NCBI RefSeq assembly: GCF_041260665.1
Contig: NZ_JBGCCT010000020.1
Coordinates: 181,117-245,116 of the forward strand
DNA: 64,000 nt
Direction: 5' to 3'
Origin: Catenulispora sp. GP43
Lineage (GTDB): Bacteria; Actinomycetota; Actinomycetes; Streptomycetales; Catenulisporaceae
In this document: positions 44,448 to 53,637 of the stretch, piece after piece
Layout of the letters: the number at the start of each line of letters is the position of its first letter
Position numbering within the stretch: the stretch's first letter is position 1
Notes under the pieces: model-generated
The model's input: only the letters and a program-made list of their open reading frames with translations
What the model was told of the DNA's origin: nothing
Database searches by the model: none
Program-made: the position numbers and the translations under genes

Positions 44448-45677
44448 CTACCTCAGGCTCGATCCGCTGACTGCGGGCTTGCCGGCCCCGAGGAAGAAGA
44501 TCCCGGGGTAGCCGGCCGTGGAGAACTTGTCGTTGACGTTGCCCTCCAGGACCGAATCGCGGATCGTCAGGGTGCCGGTGCGGTTGTTGCTGACGTAGAA
44601 CAGCGCGCCGCCGCCCTCGTGCGCGTCGTTGTGCTCGATGCGGGTGCCGGCGATCGTCACGGTGTAGTCGTCGCCGTCGGTGTAGATCGCGCCCCCGCTG
44701 CCGCCGCCGGGCGTGCCGGCCTCGGCGGGGTTGGCGCCGGTGCCGATCGCCTGGTTGTAGGACATGACGCAGTCGATGACGTCCCAGGACACGCCGATAC
44801 TGCTCAGCGCCCCGCCGTTGGAGCACACCCCGCCCTGGCCCGGACTGCCGCCGAAGGTGCTGTCCACGACGTAGACCGGCAGGTTCTGCCACTGCTGCAA
44901 CGCCCGCACCGCCGCGCCGCCGAGGTCGGGCCCGGTGCCGTCGCACCGGTTCCCGACGAAGCGGGCGTTGACGATCGCCAGCCGGCCCCCGCTGGCGAAC
45001 ACCGCGCCCCCGCCGCCGCCGAAGGCCTGCTGCCCGGTGGAGTCGCCGTCGGCGAAGGTGATGTTCTGCAACGTCAGCTGCGGCTGGGACTGGTTCTGGC
45101 AGTGCGACGTCGTCCAGGTCTGCGCCTGGTCGCAGGTGTTCATGTACAGGATGCGGCGCCGCCCGCCGCCGCTGAGCGTGACCCTGCCGCCGCCGTCGAG
45201 CACGACGCGCGCGGAGGAGTTGACCACCTTGGCGGTGGCGGCCATGGTGATCACGACCGGCGCCGGACCGCACGAGAACGTGACCACCCCGCCCTTGGCG
45301 ACAGCCGCGACCACGGACGCCGAGGTACAGCTCGCCGCCGTGCCGTCACCGACGACGGTGGTGGGGTGCGAGGTGTCGACCGGCTGTCCCGCCGCCGGAA
45401 TCGGGGCGTGGCCGTCGGGATTGCCGAACGACGACGGCGACGCGGCGGGGGCGGTGGTGGCGCTCGTCGTCGCAGCCGCCGAGGAGGACGTGCGAGACGG
45501 AGCGGCGCTGCTACTGGTGGCGCCGGCCGGTGTGGCAGAAGGTGAAGGCACCGAACTCGCCGCCGGCCGGCCCTGCGCGGCGGCCGAGGCGCCGGAACCG
45601 CAGGCCGCAGTACTCACCGACAGGGCGACGGCGATGAGCGCGAACGATGTTCGAACGAGTGGTCGCTTGGAGGACAC
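44448..45677 (-). CDS. Lipoprotein with right-handed beta-helix domain
   Basis: The product has 409 residues from GTG 45677. The signal peptide ends in a lipobox, VSTAAC, with Cys26. A Ser/Ala/Thr-rich stretch (about 27-85) spaces the domain from the membrane. The rest has pectate-lyase-like coils (VVTFSCGPAPVVI, LTLQNITFADGD, GGGGAVFASGGRLAIVNARFVGN, GGALFYVSNN) with several Cys. Such helices bind or cleave polysaccharide, but no catalytic set is recognisable. Confidence 0.85.
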   Translation of the reverse strand: MSSKRPLVRTSFALIAVALSVSTAACGSGASAAAQGRPAASSVPSPSATPAGATSSSAAPSRTSSSAAATTSATTAPAASPSSFGNPDGHAPIPAAGQPVDTSHPTTVVGDGTAASCTSASVVAAVAKGGVVTFSCGPAPVVITMAATAKVVNSSARVVLDGGGRVTLSGGGRRRILYMNTCDQAQTWTTSHCQNQSQPQLTLQNITFADGDSTGQQAFGGGGGAVFASGGRLAIVNARFVGNRCDGTGPDLGGAAVRALQQWQNLPVYVVDSTFGGSPGQGGVCSNGGALSSIGVSWDVIDCVMSYNQAIGTGANPAEAGTPGGGSGGAIYTDGDDYTVTIAGTRIEHNDAHEGGGALFYVSNNRTGTLTIRDSVLEGNVNDKFSTAGYPGIFFLGAGKPAVSGSSLR

Positions 45678-45732
45678 CCGCAGAGACTAGCCCCTGGGCT
45701 CAGCGCATCAGGGCGCTTTGGCGGGGTCGGAG

Positions 45733-46680
45733 TCAGTGGCCCTGCTCGTCCGGCAACGCCCACCGCCACACGCACGTCCGGATCCCCTTGCCGCCCTCAG
45801 CCAGATACGGCACCTCCTGCGCCGCGCTGCCGTCCTGCAGAGCGCTGTCATAAACCAGGCAGGCGTGCCGGGCCAAGTCGACGGCGTCGCCGGACACGGT
45901 GACCATCTCGGGGCAGCCGGTGCCCTGCGCGTGAGTGGGGGCGGGGAGTCCGTCGGGCCAGAACTGCGTCGCGGAGCTCGTGCTGACCGGGCACTCGTAG
46001 GCGAGGCGGACAGCGGTCCCGACGTAGGGCGCCTGGGACTGGGATGCGCTCGACGTCTTGAGCGCTGCGAGCGCATTGTAGGCGGCGACGACCGGCGCGG
46101 GGTACGCGCCCCCGGACAGCCTACGCGGCAGGGCATTGGCACGCACCGTCTGGTACCCGCCGCCGGCGCGCTGCACGCCGAGGACCGTGTCGCCGACGTC
46201 GGGCATCGGCGCGCCGCCGCTGGGGGTGAGGGCGGCAGGCTGTCCCGCCAGATCCTTCTGCAGCCCGGACACCAGCGTCTGCAGGTCCGCCGAGCCCAGG
46301 TGGAACCAGAAGTCCGAGCCGAGGACGACGCTGCCGTCGGCATAGACCGCGATCTCCGGCGCCAGATAGCCCAAGGAGCCGAAGGGGCTGTTGCCGCCGA
46401 CGGTGCTCAGCTCGGCGACCCGTGCGCCGTGGATGCTGACGGGCGGGATCGTACCGACGATCAGCGGCGGCGACATCACGCCGCCGCCCGCGGGTGTCGT
46501 CGTGGTCGAGGTTGCGGTCGAGGTCGAGGTCGAGGTCGAGGGGGACAGGGGCGGGGTCGGCGAGCTCGTCGAGCTCGTCGCGGACCCGGCAGCCGACGGC
46601 TTCGCCGCCCCCGAGCCGCAAGCAGCCGCCAGGCAGGCGACTGCCATCAGACACAGCGCAGCCCGAACTCTTGAAGCCAT
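45733..46680 (-). CDS. Hypothetical lipoprotein
   Basis: The product has 315 residues. Signal peptide MASRVRAALCLMAVACLAAAC gives a lipobox Cys at 21. A Ser/Thr/Pro linker follows, including an STSTSTSTAT run. The mature domain (about 68-315) has mixed alpha/beta character and paired cysteines near the C-terminus (YECPVST, GTGCPEM, HACLVYD, RTCVWRW). I do not recognise a family. It lies 55 bp ahead of the beta-helix gene's start region on the same strand, so they may be co-expressed. Confidence 0.7.
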   Translation of the reverse strand: MASRVRAALCLMAVACLAAACGSGAAKPSAAGSATSSTSSPTPPLSPSTSTSTSTATSTTTTPAGGGVMSPPLIVGTIPPVSIHGARVAELSTVGGNSPFGSLGYLAPEIAVYADGSVVLGSDFWFHLGSADLQTLVSGLQKDLAGQPAALTPSGGAPMPDVGDTVLGVQRAGGGYQTVRANALPRRLSGGAYPAPVVAAYNALAALKTSSASQSQAPYVGTAVRLAYECPVSTSSATQFWPDGLPAPTHAQGTGCPEMVTVSGDAVDLARHACLVYDSALQDGSAAQEVPYLAEGGKGIRTCVWRWALPDEQGH

Positions 46681-46866
46681 AACGATCCCCGTCCCCTAGC
46701 GACCAGTCTCAGGGCTCGAATTCCCCGGACCGTCCTCCCCACGATGCATTGGACACTATCCCAACACAAGGCGATACCCGGGTGAAACAAGATGAATAGA
46801 GCGTGCGCCCCGTGTCAACCTCCTCCATCAGCGTTTCCGCGGGCTCGTTGCGGTTAACCGACCGGT

Positions 46867-48024
46867 GTGACTGGCAACAGCGTCCTGCTCGCGCTCGTGG
46901 TGGCCACAGCGCTGGGCTTCGACTTCACCAACGGTTTCCATGACACCGGCAACGCGATGGCCACCTCCATCGCCACCGGCGCGCTCCCGCCGCGGGTCGC
47001 CGTCGCCGTGTCCAGCGTGCTGAACCTGGTCGGCGCGTTCTTGTCGTTCAGCGTCGCGGCGACCATCGCCAGCGGGCTGGTGCAGACGCATCTGGTGACG
47101 CTTCCGATGGTGTTCGCCGGACTGGCCGGCGGCATCCTGTGGAACCTCGCCACGTGGTACCTCGGGCTGCCCTCCAGTTCCTCGCACGCCCTGATCGGCG
47201 GGGTCGTCGGGGCGAGCCTGGCCGCGGCCGGCGGCCACGCCGTGCAGTGGCACGGCATCACCTCCAAGGTCATCCTGCCCGCGATCCTGTCGCCGGTGAT
47301 CGCCGGGATGATCGCCGCCGTCGGGACCTTCCTGGTCTACCGGATCACCCGCGGTGTGCCGGACGGCCTGCGGGGCCGCGGCTTCCGGCTCGGGCAGATC
47401 GGCTCGGCGTCCATGGTCTCCCTGGCGCACGGCACCAACGACGCGCAGAAGACCATGGGCATCATCACCCTGGCGCTCATCGCCAACGGCTCGCTCGGCG
47501 CCCACGCCAAGGCCCCGGTGTGGGTCATCGTCTCCTGCGCGCTGGCGATCAGCCTGGGCACCTACGTCGGCGGCTGGCGGGTGATCAGGACCCTGGGCAA
47601 GGGCCTGGTGGAGATCGAGTCGCCGCAGGGCATGGCCGCCGAGTCGGCCTCCGCCGCGGTGATCCTGCTGTCCAGCAGCTTCGGCTACTCGCTGTCCACC
47701 ACGCACGTCGCCACCGGCTCGATCCTGGGCTCCGGCGTCGGCAAGACCGGCGCCGAGGTGCGCTGGTCGGTCGCCGGCCGGATGGCGGTGGCCTGGGTGC
47801 TGACGCTGCCGGCCGCCGGCCTGGTCGGCGCCGTGGCCTACGCGACGTCCCACGGCATCGGCGGGACCGCCGGCACCTCCACCATCTTCGTGGTGCTCGC
47901 GGCCTGCGTGACGGGCATCTACCTCGCCTCGCGCCGCACCGCGGTGACGGCGTCGAACGTCAACAGCCAGTGGTCCGGCTCGGTGGTGCCGGCCGGCCCG
48001 GTCCCGGCCGGCGCGGCCGCGTGA
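46867..48024 (+). CDS. pit: Low-affinity inorganic phosphate transporter (Pit family)
   Basis: The product has 385 residues from GTG 46867. Pit/PHO4 signatures are found in both halves: GFDFTNGFHDTGNAMATSI near the N-terminus and SLAHGTNDAQKTMGII in the middle, plus GLPSSSSHALIGG and YSLSTTHVATGSI. It imports phosphate with protons or sodium, or as metal phosphate. The following small membrane gene is 16 bp away. Confidence 0.93.
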   Translation: MTGNSVLLALVVATALGFDFTNGFHDTGNAMATSIATGALPPRVAVAVSSVLNLVGAFLSFSVAATIASGLVQTHLVTLPMVFAGLAGGILWNLATWYLGLPSSSSHALIGGVVGASLAAAGGHAVQWHGITSKVILPAILSPVIAGMIAAVGTFLVYRITRGVPDGLRGRGFRLGQIGSASMVSLAHGTNDAQKTMGIITLALIANGSLGAHAKAPVWVIVSCALAISLGTYVGGWRVIRTLGKGLVEIESPQGMAAESASAAVILLSSSFGYSLSTTHVATGSILGSGVGKTGAEVRWSVAGRMAVAWVLTLPAAGLVGAVAYATSHGIGGTAGTSTIFVVLAACVTGIYLASRRTAVTASNVNSQWSGSVVPAGPVPAGAAA

Positions 48025-48040
48025 GGACGGAAGGGAACCG

Positions 48041-48298
48041 GTGAGCGTGAACTCCTGGATCAATCTGAACGCGCTGTGGAAGATCGTCGTGATCGGCCTG
48101 CTCGCCGGCGCCGGGCTGCCCGTACTGTTCGCCGTCGGGCTACGGGTCTTGGCGCCCCGCGCCGGCGAGCAGGCCGGCTCGCAGACCGTCGTCGAGACGA
48201 CGCGGGACGTGCGCGCCAGACTGGCCGCGGGGCTCTGCTTCGTCGGCGTGCTGGCCGCCATGGCCTGGGGCGTCTACAGCATCGTCCACAACAGCTGA
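48041..48298 (+). CDS. Small two-helix membrane protein next to Pit
   Basis: The product has 85 residues. GTG 48041 has GAAGGGA upstream. Membrane segments are at about 12-36 (LWKIVVIGLLAGAGLPVLFAVGL) and 60-80, joined by a charged loop. Small proteins of this kind often follow pit in actinobacteria and may assist the transporter, which is inference. Its 3' 159 bp overlap the tail of the APC permease gene on the other strand. Confidence 0.75.
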   Translation: MSVNSWINLNALWKIVVIGLLAGAGLPVLFAVGLRVLAPRAGEQAGSQTVVETTRDVRARLAAGLCFVGVLAAMAWGVYSIVHNS

Positions 48299-49630
48299 CG
48301 GGCTGCGCCGACTGCGCTGCGCGAGCATCCCGCCGATGCCGGCCAGGCAGGCCAGGAGCGCCGAGATCCCGGCGAATCCGAGGACTGCCATCGAGGCCGC
48401 GCAGGCGATCGCCGCCGCGAGGCGCGTCCGGCCGGTCAGCACCCGCGTCGCCGAGGCCATGGAGGCCACGTAGACGACCAGGAACAGGGCGGTCGTCAGG
48501 GTGATCATCCGGGTCGCGTCGACGAGGCCGAAGGCTTCGGCGGTCAGCTCGACGCAGCCGGCCAGGGCGATCCAGGCGAAGAAGCCGCGGGTGCTGGTGC
48601 CTTGGGCGGCCCGGGCGGTCTCAGGACTCTGCTGCGGCTGCGGCTGGCGCTCTGCGCGCAAGTGCGTCACCAACGCGGCCGCCCCGGTCATGTAGGCGTT
48701 CACCGCCGCCAGCGTCAGAAGCACCGCCGCTCCCGCCGCGATGGCCGGTCCCCCAGAACCGACAGCGACCCGCAGCAGGTCGGCGGCCGGGACCGTTCCG
48801 GCGGCACCGGCTCCGAGCACTGCGACCACGGCCACGGCCAGGGCCAGGTAGACGATCGCGGTCACAGCGAAGGCGATCCCGGTGATGCGCGGCAGGGAGC
48901 GTGCGGGGTCGGCGAGCCGGCGGGTCAGCGGCGCGGCCGCCTCCCAGCCGACGAACGAGAGCATCAGCACCGACGCCGCCGAGCCGACCGCCGTCCAGCC
49001 GTGCGGGGCGAAGGGCGTCCAGTGCGAGGCTCGCGCATGCGGCAGCGAACCGGCGACGGCGACGACGACCACCGCGAGCAGCAGCCCGACCAGCACCATC
49101 TGCACGGCGGTACCCGCGCGGGCCCCCGCGGTGGTCAGGACCGTGACCGCCGCGAGCAGGACCGCGGCGACCAGCGCGGTGGCGCCGCGACCGCCGCCGG
49201 TGAGGGCGGTGACGTAGCCGGCGCCGATGAGGCAGACCACCGGCGCGCCCAGGACCACTGCGGTCAGGAAGCACCAGCCCACGGCGCGTCCGGTGCGGCG
49301 TCCGAGGCCCGCGGCGGTGTATGCGATGACGCCGCCGCCGTCGGGGAAGCGGGTGCCGAGGGTCGTGAAGACGAGGGCGAACAGCGCCGAGACGGCGAGC
49401 AGGCCGGCCCAGGCCACGACCGAGGCCGGGCCGGCGATCTTGGCGGCGAGGCCGGGGAGCATCAGGAGGCCGGGGCCGAAGAGGGCGCCGACGTAGAGGG
49501 CGACCCCGCGGGGGACCGACAGTGCGCCGGTGGTACCCGGCGCACTGGTGTCGCCGGCGGCGCCCGGCTCACCGGTGTCGCCGGCAGCGCTGTGCGGCCT
49601 TTTCGCCCTGGTCACATCGAGAACCGTCAT
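48140..49630 (-). CDS. APC family amino acid permease
   Basis: The product has 496 residues from ATG 49630 with about 12 membrane segments. The start of the core (GVALYVGALFGPGLLMLPGLAA) is the family's unwound first helix region. The last about 55 residues (from SPSAVVDDAVDAPG) are hydrophilic and lie antisense to the small membrane gene, so the tail may be an accident of reading through. It is divergent from an Lrp-type regulator with an operator between, suggesting amino-acid-responsive control. The substrate is unknown. Confidence 0.87.
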   Translation of the reverse strand: MTVLDVTRAKRPHSAAGDTGEPGAAGDTSAPGTTGALSVPRGVALYVGALFGPGLLMLPGLAAKIAGPASVVAWAGLLAVSALFALVFTTLGTRFPDGGGVIAYTAAGLGRRTGRAVGWCFLTAVVLGAPVVCLIGAGYVTALTGGGRGATALVAAVLLAAVTVLTTAGARAGTAVQMVLVGLLLAVVVVAVAGSLPHARASHWTPFAPHGWTAVGSAASVLMLSFVGWEAAAPLTRRLADPARSLPRITGIAFAVTAIVYLALAVAVVAVLGAGAAGTVPAADLLRVAVGSGGPAIAAGAAVLLTLAAVNAYMTGAAALVTHLRAERQPQPQQSPETARAAQGTSTRGFFAWIALAGCVELTAEAFGLVDATRMITLTTALFLVVYVASMASATRVLTGRTRLAAAIACAASMAVLGFAGISALLACLAGIGGMLAQRSRRSPSAVVDDAVDAPGHGGQHADEAEPRGQSGAHVPRRLDDGLRAGLLAGAGRQDP

Positions 49631-49662
49631 GCTTCGAGCGTGTCAGGAAAGGGGCGGCACGC

Positions 49663-49681
49663 GATGGCAAAGTTTGCCGTC
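49663..49681. promoter_or_regulatory. Lrp/AsnC operator candidate
   Basis: GGCAAA-G-TTTGCC (49666-49678) is a perfect palindrome, extended to GA...TC with one mismatch on each side. It lies in the 105-bp spacer between the divergent APC permease and Lrp genes, the expected place for autoregulation. Confidence 0.6.
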
Positions 49682-49735
49682 GGCAGCGCCCATGGTGCAA
49701 TCTTCTGTCAGAAAACCGCGCCAGAGGAGAACTCC

Positions 49736-50218
49736 ATGCCGGAAGCCATTCTTGACTCGACTGATCGCGCCATCCTGGCCCGCTTGCAGCGCGACGGCCG
49801 CATCGCCAACGTGGATCTCGCCGAGCAGATCTCGCTGTCGCCGTCGTCGTGCCTGCGCCGGACCAAGGCGCTGGAGGCGCAGGGCGTGATCGCCGGCTAC
49901 CGGGCCGAGCTGGACCGGGAGAGCCTGGGCCTGGGCCTGACGGTCTTCATCGAACTCAAGGCCGCCCGCCACTCCCGCGAGGTCTCCCGCCTGGTGGAAG
50001 CCGAACTCACCGCGATCCCGGCGGTCGTCGCCTGCCACCTGGTCTCCGGCGACGCCGACTTCCTCGTCGAGGCGGTCGTCCCGAGCCTCGCGGTCTACGA
50101 GGAGGTCCTTCTGGACCACATCCTGGCCATCGAGGGCGTGAACTCGGTGCGCAGCACCTTCGCGCTGCGCACCGTCCTGAGCCGCGGCCCGCTGCCGTTG
50201 GGTGGTCGGAGGCCGTAG
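49736..50218 (+). CDS. Lrp/AsnC family transcriptional regulator
   Basis: The product has 160 residues. ATG 49736 has GAGGAG at about 7 nt. The N-terminal helix-turn-helix is STDRAILARLQRDGRIANVDLAEQ then SLSPSSCLRRTKALEAQG, followed by the RAM ligand domain (IPAVVACHLVSGDADFLVEAVV, VNSVRSTFALRTVL). Lrp proteins sense amino acids. Control of the divergent permease is likely. Confidence 0.93.
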   Translation: MPEAILDSTDRAILARLQRDGRIANVDLAEQISLSPSSCLRRTKALEAQGVIAGYRAELDRESLGLGLTVFIELKAARHSREVSRLVEAELTAIPAVVACHLVSGDADFLVEAVVPSLAVYEEVLLDHILAIEGVNSVRSTFALRTVLSRGPLPLGGRRP

Positions 50219-50289
50219 CAGGTCGCGAGCAGAACCCTTCCGACACTGTTCGCCCCAGATGCCCGACCCATTAACAGGGCTCTGCCATC

Positions 50290-51870
50290 ATGACCGCCAT
50301 GACCGATCCGGCTGCACAGGATTGCTGTGGCCTCACCCGTCGCGACCTCGTCCGGCTCGCCGCCGCCGGGGCCGGGGCGGGTCTGGTCCTCCCGGGCCTG
50401 GTGCCCGCTCCGGCCGCCGCCGCGGCCGCCCAGGGATTGTTCCCGCAGGACCTGGAGATGGTGACCGTCACCGACACCGGCTTCGTGCTCACCTGGTACA
50501 CCGCCGGCGCGCCGACGCCCGCGATCCCGTACCAGCCCGGCCAGGAGCCGGCGCCGGTGGCCTGCGACGGCCTCGTGCGTTACGGCACCCACCCGGACCG
50601 CCTGGACCGGGTCGCGGTGCAGCGGCACGGGGACACCGCCTACCACCAGGTGGACGTCGACGGGCTGCGGCCCGGTACGACCTACTACTACCAAGCCCTG
50701 TCCGCCGGGGTGCCCGCGACGCCGCGCATGCTGCCGCAGCTGACGTTCCCGGCCGGCGGCGTGGTCATCCCGCCCAACCCCACCAACAGCCAGCTGCTGG
50801 CGATCCTCGCGCAGCTGCTGTCCTCCGGGATCGTGCTGTCGGCCGCCCCGGGCCAGGTCACGACCCTGGTGCCGCCGCGCGGCCGGCATCTGTTCTCGCT
50901 GGCGCTGGCCAACGACCTGCACGTCGGCGAGACGGTGAGCGGCCTGGCCACCGCGAGCTTCCCGCCCGGATTCAGCCAGGCGCCGGGCCTGCCGCCGTAT
51001 CCGGAGGTGATGGCCGAGTCGATGATCGCCGACGCCGGCCGGCGCGGTGCCGACGTGCTGCTCGTCGCCGGCGACCTCAGCTCCGCCGCGCTGCCGGCCG
51101 AACTGGCGGGCTCCAAGCAGCTGCTGGACCGGTTCGGGCGCCTGACCTTGGACGGCCGGCTGGAGGCGGGCCGCTACGTCGTGGCCCGCGGCAACCACGA
51201 CCAGCCGAAGACCGGCGCCGGGTACCAGACGTGCCCGACGGTCGGCGACACCGGCTACAACGACTGCGTCCCGACCGTCTACGACCTGCCCCAGGGCCGG
51301 CTCACCAGCACCCACCTGGCCGGCCTGCGCATCATCGGCCTGGACACCACGACCCTGAACACTCCCGGCGGCGCGCTCGATGACGCGCAGTTCGCGCAGC
51401 TGACCGACCTGCTGTCGGCCGACCCGCACCGCCCCACGCTGGTGTTCGGCCATCACCCGGTCACCGACGCCTCGGCGCTGTCCACGATCGCCGGCCCGTC
51501 CTTCGACCTGGCCCGCGCCGACGCCGCCCGGCTGGAGGCGCTGTACGCCAGAACCCCGGGCGTGTTCCTGCACCACGCCGGCCACACGCACCGGAACCTG
51601 CGGACCACCTCGCCGGCGGCACCGGGCGTCGACTTCCTGGAAGTCGCCGCGACCAAGGAGTACCCGGGAGGCTTCGTCCTGCTGAAGGTGTACGAGGGCG
51701 GATACATGGCGAACTTCCACAAGTCCTCCAGCGCCCTGGCCCGGCAATGGAGCCAGATCACCAGCGGCGAGTACCTGGGGCTGTATCCGGCGTACACGCT
51801 CGGCTCGGCCGGCGACCGGAACCATGTCGCGAAGCGTGATTTCGGACGGCTTTCACCAGTGCACAATTAG
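50290..51870 (+). CDS. Tat-exported metallophosphoesterase
   Basis: The product has 526 residues from ATG 50290 or 50299. The twin-arginine motif TRRDLVRLAAAGAGAGLVL is at 16-34. A fibronectin-like phosphatase N-domain (about 50-150: RYGTHPDRLDRV, YHQVDVDGLRPGTTYYYQ) precedes the catalytic domain, with LANDLHVGE, VAGDLSS, ARGNHDQP, VFGHHPVTD and HAGHTHRN supplying metal ligands. The first motif reads NDLH rather than DxH but keeps Asp and His. It probably acts outside the cell on phosphate esters. Confidence 0.9.
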   Translation: MTAMTDPAAQDCCGLTRRDLVRLAAAGAGAGLVLPGLVPAPAAAAAAQGLFPQDLEMVTVTDTGFVLTWYTAGAPTPAIPYQPGQEPAPVACDGLVRYGTHPDRLDRVAVQRHGDTAYHQVDVDGLRPGTTYYYQALSAGVPATPRMLPQLTFPAGGVVIPPNPTNSQLLAILAQLLSSGIVLSAAPGQVTTLVPPRGRHLFSLALANDLHVGETVSGLATASFPPGFSQAPGLPPYPEVMAESMIADAGRRGADVLLVAGDLSSAALPAELAGSKQLLDRFGRLTLDGRLEAGRYVVARGNHDQPKTGAGYQTCPTVGDTGYNDCVPTVYDLPQGRLTSTHLAGLRIIGLDTTTLNTPGGALDDAQFAQLTDLLSADPHRPTLVFGHHPVTDASALSTIAGPSFDLARADAARLEALYARTPGVFLHHAGHTHRNLRTTSPAAPGVDFLEVAATKEYPGGFVLLKVYEGGYMANFHKSSSALARQWSQITSGEYLGLYPAYTLGSAGDRNHVAKRDFGRLSPVHN

Positions 51871-52112
51871 CGCCGGAAGAAGCACAGACGGAAGAGGCCC
51901 GATGGTGTAGGGCGCGGCACGGGGGAACCGCAACCCCACAGCGCTCGAACTCGGGCCCCTCCCGCCCTTCCCAGTCGATCGTGTCGGAAGCCCGAACTCC
52001 AGGGCCGAACGGCCCTCATGTGGCGGGGCGGCCGGGACCTTCGCCCCTGTCCGCCAGCCGACCGGACCGTCCAAGCTGGAAGCGGGCGCTTCGCACCGGG
52101 ACGGAGGACGCC
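51871..52112. other. Spacer of 242 bp without a gene
   Basis: This lies between the phosphoesterase stop and the stress-protein start. A frame upstream of ATG 52113 is open but lacks a ribosome site. I see no clear hairpin or promoter. Confidence 0.4.
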
Positions 52113-53048
52113 ATGACCGCTCCCGCTCCTGTGGTCGTCGGCATCGACGAGGCGGACCAGAGCTCCCACGCGCTGGAGTTCGCCGGGCGTGAGGCTGTAC
52201 TGCGGTCCGTACCGCTGTGGATCGCGCACACCTACCATCGGGCCCCGCCGGTCGCGCTCGGCGCGCCGGACGGGCGGATACCGGTCCAGACCGTGCTCGA
52301 CATGGCGGTCGATCCGCTGGCCGGGGCGGTGACGCAGATGCTCGCCGACCATCCGGGGACGCCGATCCGGACCTACGTGCTCTGCGGGTCGCCCGCACCG
52401 GGGCTCGCGGCTCTGGCCCGCGACGCGTCCCTGCTGGTGCTCGGCCACAGCCGGGGCGGCCTGGCCGGGATGCTGCTCGGCTCGGTCGCGCTGCGGACCG
52501 TGGCCCACGCCCCCTGCCCGACAGCCGTCGCACGGGGCGCCCGCCGCCAGATGAACCGGGTGCTGGCCGGCGTCGACATCGGCGACCCCGCCGGCGGCCG
52601 GGCCCAGCTCGGCTTCGCCTTCGACGAGGCGGTCATGCGCGCCGCGGACCTGCTCGTCCTGCCCACGTGGGAGGACCAGAACGCCTTCCACCCCGATCCC
52701 ACCGGCGACTACACCCGCGATCGCCTCGCACTGCTCGCCGCCGACCACCGCGAGCGCCTGGAGGCGGTGCTGGAGCCGTGGCGGCGCGCGCACCCCGACG
52801 TCGCCGTCGACGTCCTGGAGGCGGACGGCTCGGGCGCCCGGAGCCTGGTCGAGGCCAGCGGCCACGCCGACCTGCTGGTCCTGGGCGCGCATCCGCACCC
52901 CGGCGGCGAGGGGATGCGGCTGGGCGGACTGGCCTACGCGCTGTTGCAGCACGCGCGGTGCCCGGTCGTGCTGGTCCCGGAGCGCGCGAAGCCATGGTCA
53001 CCCCTGATCGCGGCGGGCACCACGGCCGAAGGCCCCGGTCGCCGGTGA
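52113..53048 (+). CDS. Universal stress protein, tandem-domain
   Basis: The product has 311 residues. ATG 52113 has GGAGG at 6 nt. There are two UspA domains: about 1-145 (VVVGIDEADQSSHALEFAGREA, LLVLGHSRGGLAGMLLGSVA) and about 148-300 (RVLAGVDIG, ADLLVLGAHPHPGGEGMRLGGLA, CPVVLVPE). The first carries a G-x-x-G ATP-binding type loop. It is likely part of stress or hypoxia physiology. A small gene follows at 70 bp. Confidence 0.88.
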   Translation: MTAPAPVVVGIDEADQSSHALEFAGREAVLRSVPLWIAHTYHRAPPVALGAPDGRIPVQTVLDMAVDPLAGAVTQMLADHPGTPIRTYVLCGSPAPGLAALARDASLLVLGHSRGGLAGMLLGSVALRTVAHAPCPTAVARGARRQMNRVLAGVDIGDPAGGRAQLGFAFDEAVMRAADLLVLPTWEDQNAFHPDPTGDYTRDRLALLAADHRERLEAVLEPWRRAHPDVAVDVLEADGSGARSLVEASGHADLLVLGAHPHPGGEGMRLGGLAYALLQHARCPVVLVPERAKPWSPLIAAGTTAEGPGRR

Positions 53049-53118
53049 CGAACGGCCCTCGCCGGGCGCCGGAGGCGGGCGGTTGACTAGTTCTGGTGAT
53101 CAAGGGCAGGAGACGGTC

Positions 53119-53295
53119 ATGAAAACCACTGCCGACACCCCGCGTGAAGAGCCGCCGCGGGTCACGCACGGCACGGTCCGGGTCGTGCCCTCCGGGCGGC
53201 GACACGTCCAGGTCCGCAAGTCGGCGAGCCGCAAGCTGCGGGATCTGCCGGAGCTGGACCTGCGGACGCCCTCCGGGCGGATGCTGCCCTTCTGA
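53119..53295 (+). CDS. Hypothetical 58-residue basic protein
   Basis: ATG 53119 has GGAG at about 8 nt. It is a small hydrophilic peptide (MKTTADTPREEPPRV, then SGRRHVQVRKSASRKLRD) with no known family. It is followed 53 bp later by a strong terminator, which supports expression with the stress-protein gene. Confidence 0.6.
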   Translation: MKTTADTPREEPPRVTHGTVRVVPSGRRHVQVRKSASRKLRDLPELDLRTPSGRMLPF

Positions 53296-53348
53296 CGGAG
53301 GACGGAGGACCGGTCCTCTCGGGTCACCCCTGGCCTCAGGACTCGTAC

Positions 53349-53378
53349 ACGGCGGGCGGACTTCAGTCCGCCCGCCGT
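53349..53378 (+). terminator. Strong hairpin terminator
   Basis: ACGGCGGGCGGACT (53349-53362) and AGTCCGCCCGCCGT (53365-53378) pair perfectly over 14 bp. It closes the stress-protein unit. Confidence 0.85.
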
Positions 53379-53637
53379 CTCCATCGCTAGCTAATCAGGG
53401 GACTGAGTTTCCTCTGCGGGCCTGACGTGAAAGTGTGAAAACGTCAACGCCCAGACATCACGCGCTTTACCATCTCTTGGTTTCCCGCCGCGGGCTATTC
53501 GGCCACTCTCCTCTATAAGCCTGCTGCGATGGACCCCCACTCATCGCACCACCCTCCCTCATCCATGCCCCACGCATGCCTTCACCGCGGTCCGCCGGCT
53601 AGCGGGGCGGCCGCCCACCCCACGTGAGAGGACCCCC
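53379..53637 (+). promoter_or_regulatory. Leader region of the glutamic peptidase gene
   Basis: This region holds no gene. An inverted pair TGACGT (53423-53428) and ACGTCA (53441-53446) around GTGAAA repeats may be an operator. TATAAG (53514-53519) is a good -10 box, though no matching -35 is clear. The untranslated leader would then be about 115 nt. Confidence 0.45.
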
